A DNA stretch of 64,000 nt, taken from NCBI RefSeq assembly GCF_003123685.1, contig NZ_QCYJ01000144.1:1-64000 (forward strand). The letters run 5' to 3'. The DNA comes from Nocardia aurea. Its GTDB lineage: Bacteria; Actinomycetota; Actinomycetes; Mycobacteriales; Mycobacteriaceae. Each line of letters starts with the position of its first letter. The first letter of the stretch is position 1. Below the pieces are notes generated by a model, which ran no database searches, was not told where the DNA came from, and saw only the letters and a list, made by a program, of their open reading frames with translations. Both the position numbers and the translations under genes were made by a program. Shown one piece after another: positions 1-7,483 of the stretch.

Positions 1-180
1 ATAGAAACGCATCTGCCGCCGCGACTCGAACCGAGGAAACCGAGCCGCGAACCGACCCACGAACGCCTCGAAACCCGCCGACCACCCGACTGCCCTCTCC
101 AACAACACGAACCAGATCACTACCAGCACGACACCCCAAATCACAACCTGTCGTTGCAGTACTAAGTAGAAGCCGATCAC
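1..180 (-). CDS. Membrane protein, N-terminal part (runs off window)
   Basis: An open frame on the minus strand runs from a GTG at 180 to the window edge, 60 codons. A GAGAAG ribosome-binding sequence lies about 5 nt upstream, and an in-frame stop lies just upstream of that. Residues 1-28 are strongly hydrophobic and form one probable membrane helix; an Arg- and Phe-rich cytoplasmic-type stretch follows. No family is recognised. The frame lies downstream of proS on the same strand, beyond a terminator, so it is probably a separate transcript. Confidence 0.45.
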   Translation of the reverse strand, partial: MIGFYLVLQRQVVIWGVVLVVIWFVLLERAVGWSAGFEAFVGRFAARFPRFESRRQMRFY

Positions 181-248
181 TCCATCTTCTCACCACCGCG
201 CGCGACCGACGCTGTGCGATGTCACCGAACAGATCCGCACCGCACGAC

Positions 249-282
249 CGCGGCCCCCGGTCGTAGTGCACCGGGGGCCGCG
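249..282 (-). terminator. Terminator hairpin after proS
   Basis: A perfect 13-bp stem (CGCGGCCCCCGGT at 249-261, its complement at 270-282) with an 8-nt loop lies 15 nt past the proS stop. There is no U-tract, which is usual for actinobacterial terminators. Confidence 0.7.
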
Positions 283-297
283 ACGACAGGCGAACGA

Positions 298-2046
298 TCA
301 GGCGCGAATCTTGGCGACGACCGCGTCCACGGCGGAATCGGCCGCGATCTCGGTGACCTCTCCGGTGAACCGGTCGCGCAATTCCACCTTGCCCTCGGCC
401 CAGCCCCGGCCGATGACGAGAATCCACGGCATGCCGAGGAGTTCGGCGTCCTTGAATTTCACGCCGGGCGAGGCCGTGCGGTCGTCGAAGAGCACGTCGA
501 GCCCCCTGGCGTCCAGACCCGCGACGACCTGTTCCGCGCCGGTGCGCGCCGCGTCGTCCTTGTTGGCGATGACGACGTGCACGTCGAACGGGGCGACCTC
601 GGACGGCCAGCGCAGGCCCTTGTCGTCGTGCTGCTGTTCGGCGATCACCGCGACCATGCGCGAGACGCCGATGCCGTAGGAACCCATGGTCACCCGCACC
701 GGCTTACCGTTCTCGCCGAGCACGTCGACCTCGAAGGCGTCGGTGTACTTGTTGCCGAGTTGGAAGATGTGCCCGATCTCGATGCCGCGAGCCGACACGA
801 GGGTGCCGCGCCCGTCCGGCGACGGGTCGCCGTCGCGGACCTCGGCGGCCTCGATGGTGCCGTCGGGGGTGAAATCGCGTCCGGCGACCAGGCCGACGGC
901 ATGTTTACCCGAGACGTCCGCACCGGTGATCCAGCTGGTACCGGTCCCGACGCGCGGATCGACCAGGTAGCGAACGCCGTTGTCCTGCATCGCCTTCGGC
1001 CCGATGTAGCCCTTGACCAGGAACGGGTTGGCCGCGAAATCGGCATCGGTGAGCAGTTCCACCTCGGCGGGCTCGACGGCGGCGCCGAGCCGTTTGTCGT
1101 CGACCTCGCGATCACCGGGGATGCCGATGCCGATGATCTCGGATTTGCCGTCCGGGTGGCGCAACTTCACCATGACGTTCTTGAGGGTGTCGGCCGCGGT
1201 CACCGGGCGATCGAGCACGCCCGCCGCGTTGGCCCATTCCACCAGCGTCGCGATGGTGGGGGTACCGGGGGTGTCGTGGACGACCGCGGCGGGCAGACCG
1301 TCCACCGGCAGCGGCTCGGGCGCGGGCGTGACCACGGCTTCCACGTTGGCCGCGTACCCGGACTCCACGCTGCGCACATAGGTGTCCTCGCCCACCGGAC
1401 TCTCGGCCAGGAACTCCTCGGACGCGCTGCCGCCCATGGCGCCGGAAGTCGCCGCGACGATCACGTACTTGACGCCGAGTCGTTCGAAGATGCGCTGGTA
1501 GGCATCGCGATGGGCCCGGTAGCTGTTCTTCAGACCGCCTTCGTCGAGGTCGAAGGAGTAGGAATCCTTCATGATGAACTCGCGTCCGCGCAGGATGCCC
1601 GCGCGGGGACGCTCCTCGTCGCGGTATTTGGTCTGGATCTGATAGAGCACGACCGGCAGATCCTTGTACGAGTTGTATTCGCCCTTCACGGTGAGCGCGA
1701 ACAGTTCCTCGTGGGTGGGTCCGAGCAGGTAATCGGCGTTCTTACGGTCCTGCAACCGGAACAGGCCGTCGCCGTATTCGGTCCAGCGGTTGGTGGTCTC
1801 GTAGGGCTCGCGCGGCAACAGCGAGGGCAGCGAGATCTCCTGGGCGCCCATGGCGTCCATCTCTTCTCTGACGACATTCTCCACCTGCCGGAGCACCCGC
1901 AGACCCAGCGGCAGCCACGAGTAGATCCCCGGGGCGACGCGGCGCACGTATCCGGCGCGGACGAGCAGTTTGTGGCTCGGCACCTCGGCGTCGGCGGGAT
2001 CGTCGCGCAGGGTACGCAGGAACAGTCTGGAGAGGCGGGTGATCAC
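298..2046 (-). CDS. proS: Prolyl-tRNA synthetase
   Basis: Class II aminoacyl-tRNA synthetase that charges tRNA-Pro in the cytoplasm. From GTG at 2046 the protein is 582 residues and begins with the family-typical VITRLSRLFLRTLRDDPADA. Visible features are the TNRWTEYGD block near residue 85, motif 2 (ERPRAGILRGREF, near 140), the GAMGGSASEEFL segment that opens the inserted editing domain of the bacterial-type enzyme, and a C-terminal anticodon-binding domain. A longer frame reaches 2097, but the extra 17 residues do not resemble the family. In M. tuberculosis proS also follows efpA on the same strand; here about 15 kb of accessory genes separates them. Confidence 0.95.
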   Translation of the reverse strand: MITRLSRLFLRTLRDDPADAEVPSHKLLVRAGYVRRVAPGIYSWLPLGLRVLRQVENVVREEMDAMGAQEISLPSLLPREPYETTNRWTEYGDGLFRLQDRKNADYLLGPTHEELFALTVKGEYNSYKDLPVVLYQIQTKYRDEERPRAGILRGREFIMKDSYSFDLDEGGLKNSYRAHRDAYQRIFERLGVKYVIVAATSGAMGGSASEEFLAESPVGEDTYVRSVESGYAANVEAVVTPAPEPLPVDGLPAAVVHDTPGTPTIATLVEWANAAGVLDRPVTAADTLKNVMVKLRHPDGKSEIIGIGIPGDREVDDKRLGAAVEPAEVELLTDADFAANPFLVKGYIGPKAMQDNGVRYLVDPRVGTGTSWITGADVSGKHAVGLVAGRDFTPDGTIEAAEVRDGDPSPDGRGTLVSARGIEIGHIFQLGNKYTDAFEVDVLGENGKPVRVTMGSYGIGVSRMVAVIAEQQHDDKGLRWPSEVAPFDVHVVIANKDDAARTGAEQVVAGLDARGLDVLFDDRTASPGVKFKDAELLGMPWILVIGRGWAEGKVELRDRFTGEVTEIAADSAVDAVVAKIRA

Positions 2047-2182
2047 GGGTGCAAAGCGTAGTCGCCGGTCACAGGGACCACGCAAGCCATTACCCATTTA
2101 CCGCGCGCCGTGTTCGCACCGGGCGATCACACGGGCGACCACCTCCGCGTCCCGGGCGCGCCCGCCGGTACCGTATCCGCTC

Positions 2183-2926
2183 GTGCTGGTGCTGCTGCCT
2201 CCCTCCGAAACCAAATCCGACGGCGGCGCGGGCGCGCCACTGGAACTCTCGGAGCTCGCGATGCCACGCCTGACCGAGGTACGCGACCGGCTCGTCTCCG
2301 AAGTGATCCGGCTCGCCGCCGATCCCGACCGCTCCCGCGATGTCCTCGGGCTCGGCAAGGGGGCCGACGGTGAGATCGCGCGCAACGCCGCGCTGCGCAC
2401 CTCGGCGACCCGTCCCGCCCTACAGCGCTACACCGGGGTGCTCTACGACGCGCTCGACGCGAAGGGTTTCACCAAGGTCCAGAGCGAGAAGGCCTACGCC
2501 AGACTCGGTATCGGCTCCGCACTGTTCGGCGCGATCCGCGCGAGCGATCCCATCCCGGCCTACCGGCTCTCCGGAGGGACCAAACTCCCCGGCCTGCCGA
2601 CCCTTTCGGCGATCTGGCGCGATCATCTCGGCGCGGCGCTCGCGGAAGAGGCGGCGGGCGAACTCGTCGTCGACCTGCGCTCGGGCACCTACCAGCAACT
2701 CGGCCGCGTCCCCGGCGCGGTCACCGCCAACGTGCTCACCGAACATCCCGACGGCAGCCGCACGGTGGTCAGCCATTTCAACAAACACCACAAGGGGCTG
2801 CTCGCGCGCGCCCTGGTCGTCACCCGCGCCGATCCCACCGATATCCGAGCGGTCGCGCGGATCGCGACCAAGGCGGGCCTGCGTACCGAGATCGCCTCGC
2901 CCACCGAACTGCTCGTCCTGACCTGA
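2183..2926 (+). CDS. yaaA: Peroxide stress protein YaaA family (DUF328/UPF0246)
   Basis: This 247-residue protein matches the YaaA/DUF328 family: N-terminal LPPSETKSDGG, central YTGVLYDALDAKGF, LSGGTKLPGL and a C-terminal VSHFNKHHKGLLARAL block. E. coli YaaA lowers free intracellular iron and DNA damage during hydrogen peroxide stress; the biochemical activity is not settled. The start is placed at GTG 2183 because the family begins with a VLVLLPPSETK-type strand; the open frame extends further upstream only with low-complexity sequence. It is divergent from proS, with 136 nt between the two starts. Confidence 0.88.
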   Translation: MLVLLPPSETKSDGGAGAPLELSELAMPRLTEVRDRLVSEVIRLAADPDRSRDVLGLGKGADGEIARNAALRTSATRPALQRYTGVLYDALDAKGFTKVQSEKAYARLGIGSALFGAIRASDPIPAYRLSGGTKLPGLPTLSAIWRDHLGAALAEEAAGELVVDLRSGTYQQLGRVPGAVTANVLTEHPDGSRTVVSHFNKHHKGLLARALVVTRADPTDIRAVARIATKAGLRTEIASPTELLVLT

Positions 2927-3067
2927 CCCGGCGGTGCGCCGACACCCGCACCGCCGTCCGTGCGCGTTCGGCTGCCGGTTCCGCGCTACCGAAGGCACGG
3001 GCACAGCAGGTCGACGGCGGGGCAAGCGCGGAATCGAAGGCTCGGGCGTCATTCCCGGCGCATCTGC

Positions 3068-3694
3068 CTATCCGGTGAGTTGCGCGATTTCGCGCGCGAG
3101 ATTCGCCCGTGCCGCCGATTCGTAACGAGTGCGCGCGGTCGGGGTGTGGAACAAACGGTCCTGTTCGGCGAGTCCACGTAGCACGGCGGCGCGGCCCGGC
3201 CGGAACACCTCGTCGGGCACCTGCCGGTATTCGGCGCGGACCGCCGCGGCGTAGGCGTCGTACCCGGATTCGTCCGCCGCGAGTACCGCCAGGTCGGCGT
3301 CGCAGAGCACGCCGCCGTTGCAGTCGCCCGGTTCCGGGGCGTGCCCCGCGGTGAGCCGCACCAATCGGGCGACCTCGCCGATCAGTTCCGCCGGTGCGCC
3401 GAGTGCGGCGAGGGTCGACTCGGACAGCTGGGCGCTGAGTTCCTCGTTGTCGGCACGGTCGACCGCGTAGACGGCGTCGTGGAAGAAGGCGGCGTAGCGC
3501 ACCGCGTCGATATCGTCGGCGTCGGCGGCCAGGTCGTCGATGACCGACAGCATCGCCGCGAGGTGCTCCACGGTGTGATAGCGCCGATGTGGTTCCCGGT
3601 ATCGCGCGATCAGTTCCGCCCCGACCGATTCCGCCGCCGCACCGGACAGTGCCACCCATCGCCGCATCAGATCCGGTCCCACGTCTGTTCGCAT
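3068..3694 (-). CDS. HD-domain predicted metal-dependent phosphohydrolase
   Basis: About 208 residues from ATG 3694 (an alternative ATG lies at 3733). The N-terminal RYREPHRRYHTVEHLAAML and the following AAFFHDAVYAVDRADNEELS supply the His and His-Asp residues of the HD superfamily; a later conserved Asp sits in LCDADLAVLA. Close relatives are annotated only as HD-domain proteins acting on unknown, probably nucleotide-like, substrates. It converges with yaaA and stands alone on its strand. Confidence 0.75.
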   Translation of the reverse strand: MRTDVGPDLMRRWVALSGAAAESVGAELIARYREPHRRYHTVEHLAAMLSVIDDLAADADDIDAVRYAAFFHDAVYAVDRADNEELSAQLSESTLAALGAPAELIGEVARLVRLTAGHAPEPGDCNGGVLCDADLAVLAADESGYDAYAAAVRAEYRQVPDEVFRPGRAAVLRGLAEQDRLFHTPTARTRYESAARANLAREIAQLTG

Positions 3695-4230
3695 CCGACA
3701 AGTCTGCCCACCGACGCGCGCTTCGACAATCACTGGGCCGCTGTGCGATTGGACGCATATCCGATTCCGGTGACGGGATCGTGGTGGTGCGAATCCTGTG
3801 ATGCGTCACAATCCTCATCGAAATGCGCGCGTGACCGATGTGCCGAGCCGTCTCTCCGGCGTATCGGCATTTCCTCTGGATGTGACCGACAGACTCAGAC
3901 AGTGGACCGCAATCACCGCGCCGGGACGCCGAAATCGGGATTGGGCGGAAGCAAGAATCTTTATGCCGCCCCCTGGTATCCCACAACAATTGCTGTAGCG
4001 TTTCGATTCATGATAGTTCTCCGACTTCACCGAGAGACACAACTCGGCGAATCCGGAAACTATCGGAAGCCGGGACGGTCCATCGGTTCGGGTCACACCG
4101 CGCCATCGGTCGAATTCCCCCGGTTTCGCACGGGTCTCACGAATGACCCGCTCGCTGTTCGCCAACCTGCGGATCGATAATCCGTCAGCATTGTCCGGTG
4201 GACGAACTCAGTAAATCAGTGGAGATTCTC
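3695..4230. other. Intergenic region, 536 bp
   Basis: No convincing gene is seen. The part near 3960-4050 is clearly richer in A+T than its surroundings. An imperfect palindrome TGTGATGCGTCACA lies at 3797-3810; its arms are only 4 nt apart, not the 6 nt of a Crp site. The promoter of the hemophore-like gene should lie in the right half. Confidence 0.4.
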
Positions 4231-4596
4231 ATGAGAAAAAGAAGTGCAATGGCCCTCGCCGTGCTCGCCACCGCTACCGCGATGACCGGCATCATGTCGT
4301 CGGCCGCGACGGCGGCGCCCAGCCCCGATATCGCCGCGGACTGCCCGGCCATCACCTCGATCGCCAACGACGCACTCAACGCGTTGACGCCGCTGGCGAC
4401 ACTTCCGTTGGAGGAGTCGCAGCCGATCAAGGAGGCCTTGATCGGAGAGCTTCAAGGGCGGGCGGGCGAACTGACCACCGATCAGGGGCGCGCGAATGTG
4501 CAGAATTTCATCAATGCGCTCCAGACCGCGACTTCCCCGGCCCAGGGGTATCTGATCGTCAACGCGCTGAGCAAACTGCGCTCCGACTGCGCATAA
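4231..4596 (+). CDS. Secreted hemophore-related protein
   Basis: 121 residues from ATG 4231, preceded by GGAG at 4221. MRKRS plus a hydrophobic stretch ending ATAA|APSP is a Sec signal peptide. The mature part is small and helical with two Cys (about residues 40 and 120), ending LIVNALSKLRSDCA. This resembles the small secreted hemophore-related family of mycobacteria and nocardiae, whose M. tuberculosis member Rv0203 binds haem; haem binding here is inference. It is monocistronic, with a strong terminator right after it. A second, broken copy of the same 3' end lies at 14896-14976. Confidence 0.7.
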   Translation: MRKRSAMALAVLATATAMTGIMSSAATAAPSPDIAADCPAITSIANDALNALTPLATLPLEESQPIKEALIGELQGRAGELTTDQGRANVQNFINALQTATSPAQGYLIVNALSKLRSDCA

Positions 4597-4610
4597 CATC
4601 TCACGCTCCG

Positions 4611-4646
4611 AAAGCGGGGTCACCGACCATTCGGTGACCCCGCTTT
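4611..4646 (+). terminator. Terminator hairpin of the hemophore-like gene
   Basis: A perfect 16-bp stem (AAAGCGGGGTCACCGA at 4611-4626, complement at 4631-4646) with loop CCAT starts 14 nt after the stop codon. Confidence 0.85.
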
Positions 4647-4949
4647 CGCGTATCTACCGGAAAGAATTTCGACCGGAGGCACAATTCCGCTCATAGCAGC
4701 GCCGAATGGGATTGTGAAAAGTCACCTCGTGTGGGTGTCGCCATTGGAAATCATCATCCCGTCGCGCGATGCCGACACCCGATCAATGGTCGACATCGCG
4801 AGTCGACCGGCACAGAACTGGATTATCCGGATAGACCAGACAAATCGGACAACGGTCGATATCTCCCCCGGGCGCGATATGGCGGGAAGTTCCGGAAATC
4901 CCATCGGATTCGGCCCGGGCGAACGGAGAACTTCGCGTTCCGACAGTCC

Positions 4950-4982
4950 GGCGTGCGGCGTGCGGCGTGCGGCGTGCGGCGT
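4950..4982 (+). repeat. 7-bp tandem repeat, 4.7 copies of GGCGTGC
   Basis: Four perfect head-to-tail GGCGTGC units (4950-4977) and a partial fifth (to 4982) lie about 150 bp upstream of the PucR-type gene. The rest of 4647-5128 shows no gene. Such short-unit arrays can change copy number by slippage; the effect here is unknown. Confidence 0.85.
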
Positions 4983-5128
4983 CGAGTCGGGCGTCCACGA
5001 CAGCGCGACGGGACGCCGATGGTCGGCGGGAACGAAGTCGCGCCCGTTCGCCTTGTCGCCGGTGACAAAGTTCTGGTTGCCGGAACCGAAACGTTGTCCG
5101 GCGCGGGGCCGTCGGACACAATCGGCCC

Positions 5129-6382
5129 ATGCCTGTCGTCACACCGTCGACCACCGCGGATCCGCCCCTGGTCACCCGACTACTCGCCCGGTGGCCGCAG
5201 ATCGCCGAGCGAATGCTGGCCGCCGGGCTCGGCGCCACCCCACCCGCGGCCGATCTGCCCGAGGGGCATTTCACCGCCGAGGTACTGCCCGCCATCTACG
5301 GCTGCGGGCGCGCGGTGTTGCAGGCCATCGGCGAGGAACGCGAATTCACCAGGGCGGAGGTGACGGCATTCGTCGCTCCCGTCGCACAGCGTCATGCCGA
5401 GGACCGGTTGCCACTCGCCCTGCTGATCGAGGCGATGCACGGCTCGGCGCAGTCGGTGCTCGCCGAGGCCGCCGCGCTCACCGCGCCGGGCGAGATCGAC
5501 GAGCTGACCGTGGTCATCTCGCGATTGCTCGATCTGCTCATGCATATCAACGTGACCGTGATGGAGGCCTATGCCGAGGTCGAACAGTCCATATACAGCG
5601 CCGAGCGCGAAGCGCGACGGGAACTGTGCTCGGCTCTGCTCCGCGGCCGACCGGCGTACGACGAGGCCGCCCGCGCCGACACGGCGCTGACCGACCGCTA
5701 CACCGTGCTCGCCATCGGGATCGCCCCGCCCGCGCAGCCCGGCCCCGCATCGGATCTGCTGGCGCGCAGGCGCATCCGGGTCCTGCATCGCACCCTCGAC
5801 GCCCGCACCAACGGCGGTGCGCTGGCGACCTTCGACGGTTCGGCGGGAATCGCGCTACTTCCCGTGCACTCCGATCCCGGCACCGATTCCGCCCGCTACG
5901 CGGGATTGGCCGAGGAGCTGGCCGAACAGTTCGGCGTGCCCGCCTATCTCACCGAATGTCGCGCGGTCCGGCGCGCGGACGTTCCCGCCGCCGCGGCCGA
6001 AGTCGCCGAACTCGCGACCCTGGCGCGCCTGCTCGGGCGTCCGTCCGGGCTCTATCGGCTCGACGATCTGCTGCTGGAGTACCAGCTCACCCGTCCCGGC
6101 TCCGCGCGCGATCGGTTGGCCGAACGCATCACGCCCCTGCTGCGCAACCCGCACCTGCTCGAAGCGCTGGAGGCGCACATCCGCCACGGCTCCGACCGCA
6201 AGACCGCGTCGGCGCGATTGCATATCCACCCCAACACGTTCAGCTATCGGCTGCGGCGCGTCGCCGAACTCACCGGGATCGACCCGAACGAACCGGACAA
6301 CTCCCGATTACTGGCGGCGTCGTTGACCATCCACCGCCTGTTCCCGCCCCCGCCAGCGCGGGATTCCGGCGACGATCACTGA
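5129..6382 (+). CDS. PucR/CdaR-type transcriptional regulator
   Basis: 417 residues. The N-terminal half is a helical sensor-like region. The C-terminal end carries the PucR-type helix-turn-helix: LEALEAHIRHGSDRKTASAR, then LHIHPNTFSYRLRRVAELTG near 370-395. Actinobacteria hold many such regulators, often acting on neighbouring catabolic genes. Here no obvious target is adjacent: the next gene is a convergent small protein. The effector is unknown. Confidence 0.8.
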   Translation: MPVVTPSTTADPPLVTRLLARWPQIAERMLAAGLGATPPAADLPEGHFTAEVLPAIYGCGRAVLQAIGEEREFTRAEVTAFVAPVAQRHAEDRLPLALLIEAMHGSAQSVLAEAAALTAPGEIDELTVVISRLLDLLMHINVTVMEAYAEVEQSIYSAEREARRELCSALLRGRPAYDEAARADTALTDRYTVLAIGIAPPAQPGPASDLLARRRIRVLHRTLDARTNGGALATFDGSAGIALLPVHSDPGTDSARYAGLAEELAEQFGVPAYLTECRAVRRADVPAAAAEVAELATLARLLGRPSGLYRLDDLLLEYQLTRPGSARDRLAERITPLLRNPHLLEALEAHIRHGSDRKTASARLHIHPNTFSYRLRRVAELTGIDPNEPDNSRLLAASLTIHRLFPPPPARDSGDDH

Positions 6383-6392
6383 GGGCCGCCGC

Positions 6393-6725
6393 TCAGCGAT
6401 ATCCGTCCCAGCGCGCCGGAGTCCGTGCCGCGTAGGTCGCTTCCGGTTCGAAGGTGTTGATCTCGCACAGCCGCAGCAGGTCGTCGGGTAGCGCGCCACC
6501 CAGGTGCACCAGGCTCGGCGTGATGACGGCGTCGACGTCCATGCCTCGCACCAGTTCGAGCAGTCGAGGCAGCGGCCGCTCGACGTCGGAACCCGCGGCG
6601 ACCGTATCGGCCAGGTCGTAGCCGAACCGCCGGGCCATGCCGCGAATCCGGACCTCGTGCCATTCCCACGACACCCCGGACACGTCTCGGCGCAGGTATC
6701 CGATCGCGGTCGGCCGCTGTCTCAT
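6393..6725 (-). CDS. Degenerate serine-recombinase-fold protein
   Basis: 110 residues. The layout follows the N-terminal catalytic domain of serine resolvases: AIGYLRR where YxRVS is expected, a middle GYDLADTV, then RPLPRLLELVRGMDVDAVIT, matching the usual RPxLxxLL-x-vDxVvv segment. The nucleophilic Ser position is replaced (YLRRDVSG) and the catalytic Arg block reads SLVHLGG, so recombinase chemistry looks lost. There is no DNA-binding C-terminus. Inference: a stand-alone, non-catalytic domain of unknown use. Confidence 0.55.
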   Translation of the reverse strand: MRQRPTAIGYLRRDVSGVSWEWHEVRIRGMARRFGYDLADTVAAGSDVERPLPRLLELVRGMDVDAVITPSLVHLGGALPDDLLRLCEINTFEPEATYAARTPARWDGYR

Positions 6726-6858
6726 TCGTCGCCTCGTCTGCTCGTGTCCCGACGACGGCCCCCCTGAACCGCCTGCCGACGACGCTACGGTCCGGCTCGG
6801 GATCGCGCGGGGTTCGTTTCCACATCGTCACCGAATCGCGCGCCGATCCGGTCACCGA

Positions 6859-6875
6859 TTCAATCATTGATTGAA
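6859..6875. promoter_or_regulatory. 17-bp perfect palindrome, probable TetR operator
   Basis: TTCAATCA-T-TGATTGAA is a perfect inverted repeat around one base. It overlaps the -35 element of the promoter reading into the TetR gene, the usual place for an autoregulatory operator. It also covers the TTG codon at 6867, which argues against that codon as the gene start. Confidence 0.6.
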
Positions 6876-6899
6876 CAAGGTATTGAAACGTGTTCTAAT
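6871..6899 (+). promoter_or_regulatory. Promoter of tetR-OYE unit with KstR-like box
   Basis: TTGAAC (6871-6876) and TCTAAT (6894-6899) are separated by 17 bp, a good housekeeping-type promoter. The predicted transcription start coincides with GTG 6906, implying a leaderless mRNA. Between and over the elements, 6884-6897 reads TGAAACGTGTTCTA, an exact match to the KstR operator pattern TNNAACNNGTTNNA known from mycobacterial cholesterol regulation. Confidence 0.55.
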
Positions 6900-6905
6900 T
6901 CTGGA

Positions 6906-7481
6906 GTGGTCCAGAAACTTGCCGAGGGCACCCGTCACCGCCTGCTCGCCGCCGCCGAACGGCTACTGCTGAGCGAGCCCTACGACGAGGTGTCGGTGCG
7001 GGCGATCTGCGCCGAGGCCGGGACCAATCCGGCGGCGGTCCACTACCACTTCGGGTCGAAGGAGGCGCTGGTCGGCGCGTTGATCGAGGACCGGCTCGGA
7101 CCACTGTGGGCGCGCGGGATGGCCGAGGCCACCGGCTCGCGGCCCGATTCGGTGCCCGCGCTCGTCGACGCCGTGCTGGCCCCGTTCCTGGATCTGGCCG
7201 CCGATCCGGTGGGCAGGCTGCATCTTCGCCTGCTCGCCCGCTTCGTGTCGGGGCGCCATCTCACGGCATGGCAGGGACGCTGGTTCCGCATGGACTCGTG
7301 GACGGGACTGCTGCCGCAACTGAGCACCGGGGAGAGCCGACGCCGCTGGATGCTCGCCTTCGATCTCGTCATCATGCGTTTCGGCAGCCCCGAAACCGAG
7401 GAACACGGCATGTCGGAGCGCGCGGTGGCGACACTGCGGAGCTTCGTCGTCGCCGGCCTCACCGCACCGGTACAGGAGTGA
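6906..7481 (+). CDS. TetR-family transcriptional regulator
   Basis: 191 residues from GTG 6906, chosen because the promoter geometry points to a leaderless start there; an upstream TTG (6867) lies inside an operator palindrome. The N-terminal DNA-binding domain is clear (TRHRLLAAAERLL ... VRAICAEAGTNPAAVHYHFGSKEALV, about residues 10-55). The remainder is a ligand-binding domain of unknown specificity. Its stop lies 2 nt before the next start, so it is co-transcribed with the flavin oxidoreductase and probably controls it. Confidence 0.85.
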   Translation: MVQKLAEGTRHRLLAAAERLLLSEPYDEVSVRAICAEAGTNPAAVHYHFGSKEALVGALIEDRLGPLWARGMAEATGSRPDSVPALVDAVLAPFLDLAADPVGRLHLRLLARFVSGRHLTAWQGRWFRMDSWTGLLPQLSTGESRRRWMLAFDLVIMRFGSPETEEHGMSERAVATLRSFVVAGLTAPVQE

Positions 7482-7483
7482 CC

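Noticed and set aside
214..2061. 615-codon open frame antisense to proS
   Set aside because: High-GC shadow frame; the composition is His/Arg/Val-rich with no recognisable domain, and proS on the other strand is unambiguous.
3797..3810. Crp-like site TGTGATGCGTCACA
   Set aside because: Arms are separated by 4 nt and not the 6 nt of Crp sites; it may be chance or another regulator's site.
4714..6435. 573-codon frame overlapping the PucR gene
   Set aside because: Arg-rich shadow of the PucR coding region in another frame.
6867..6905. Upstream TTG start of the TetR protein
   Set aside because: It lies inside the operator palindrome and upstream of the -10 element, so it would not be transcribed from the predicted promoter.
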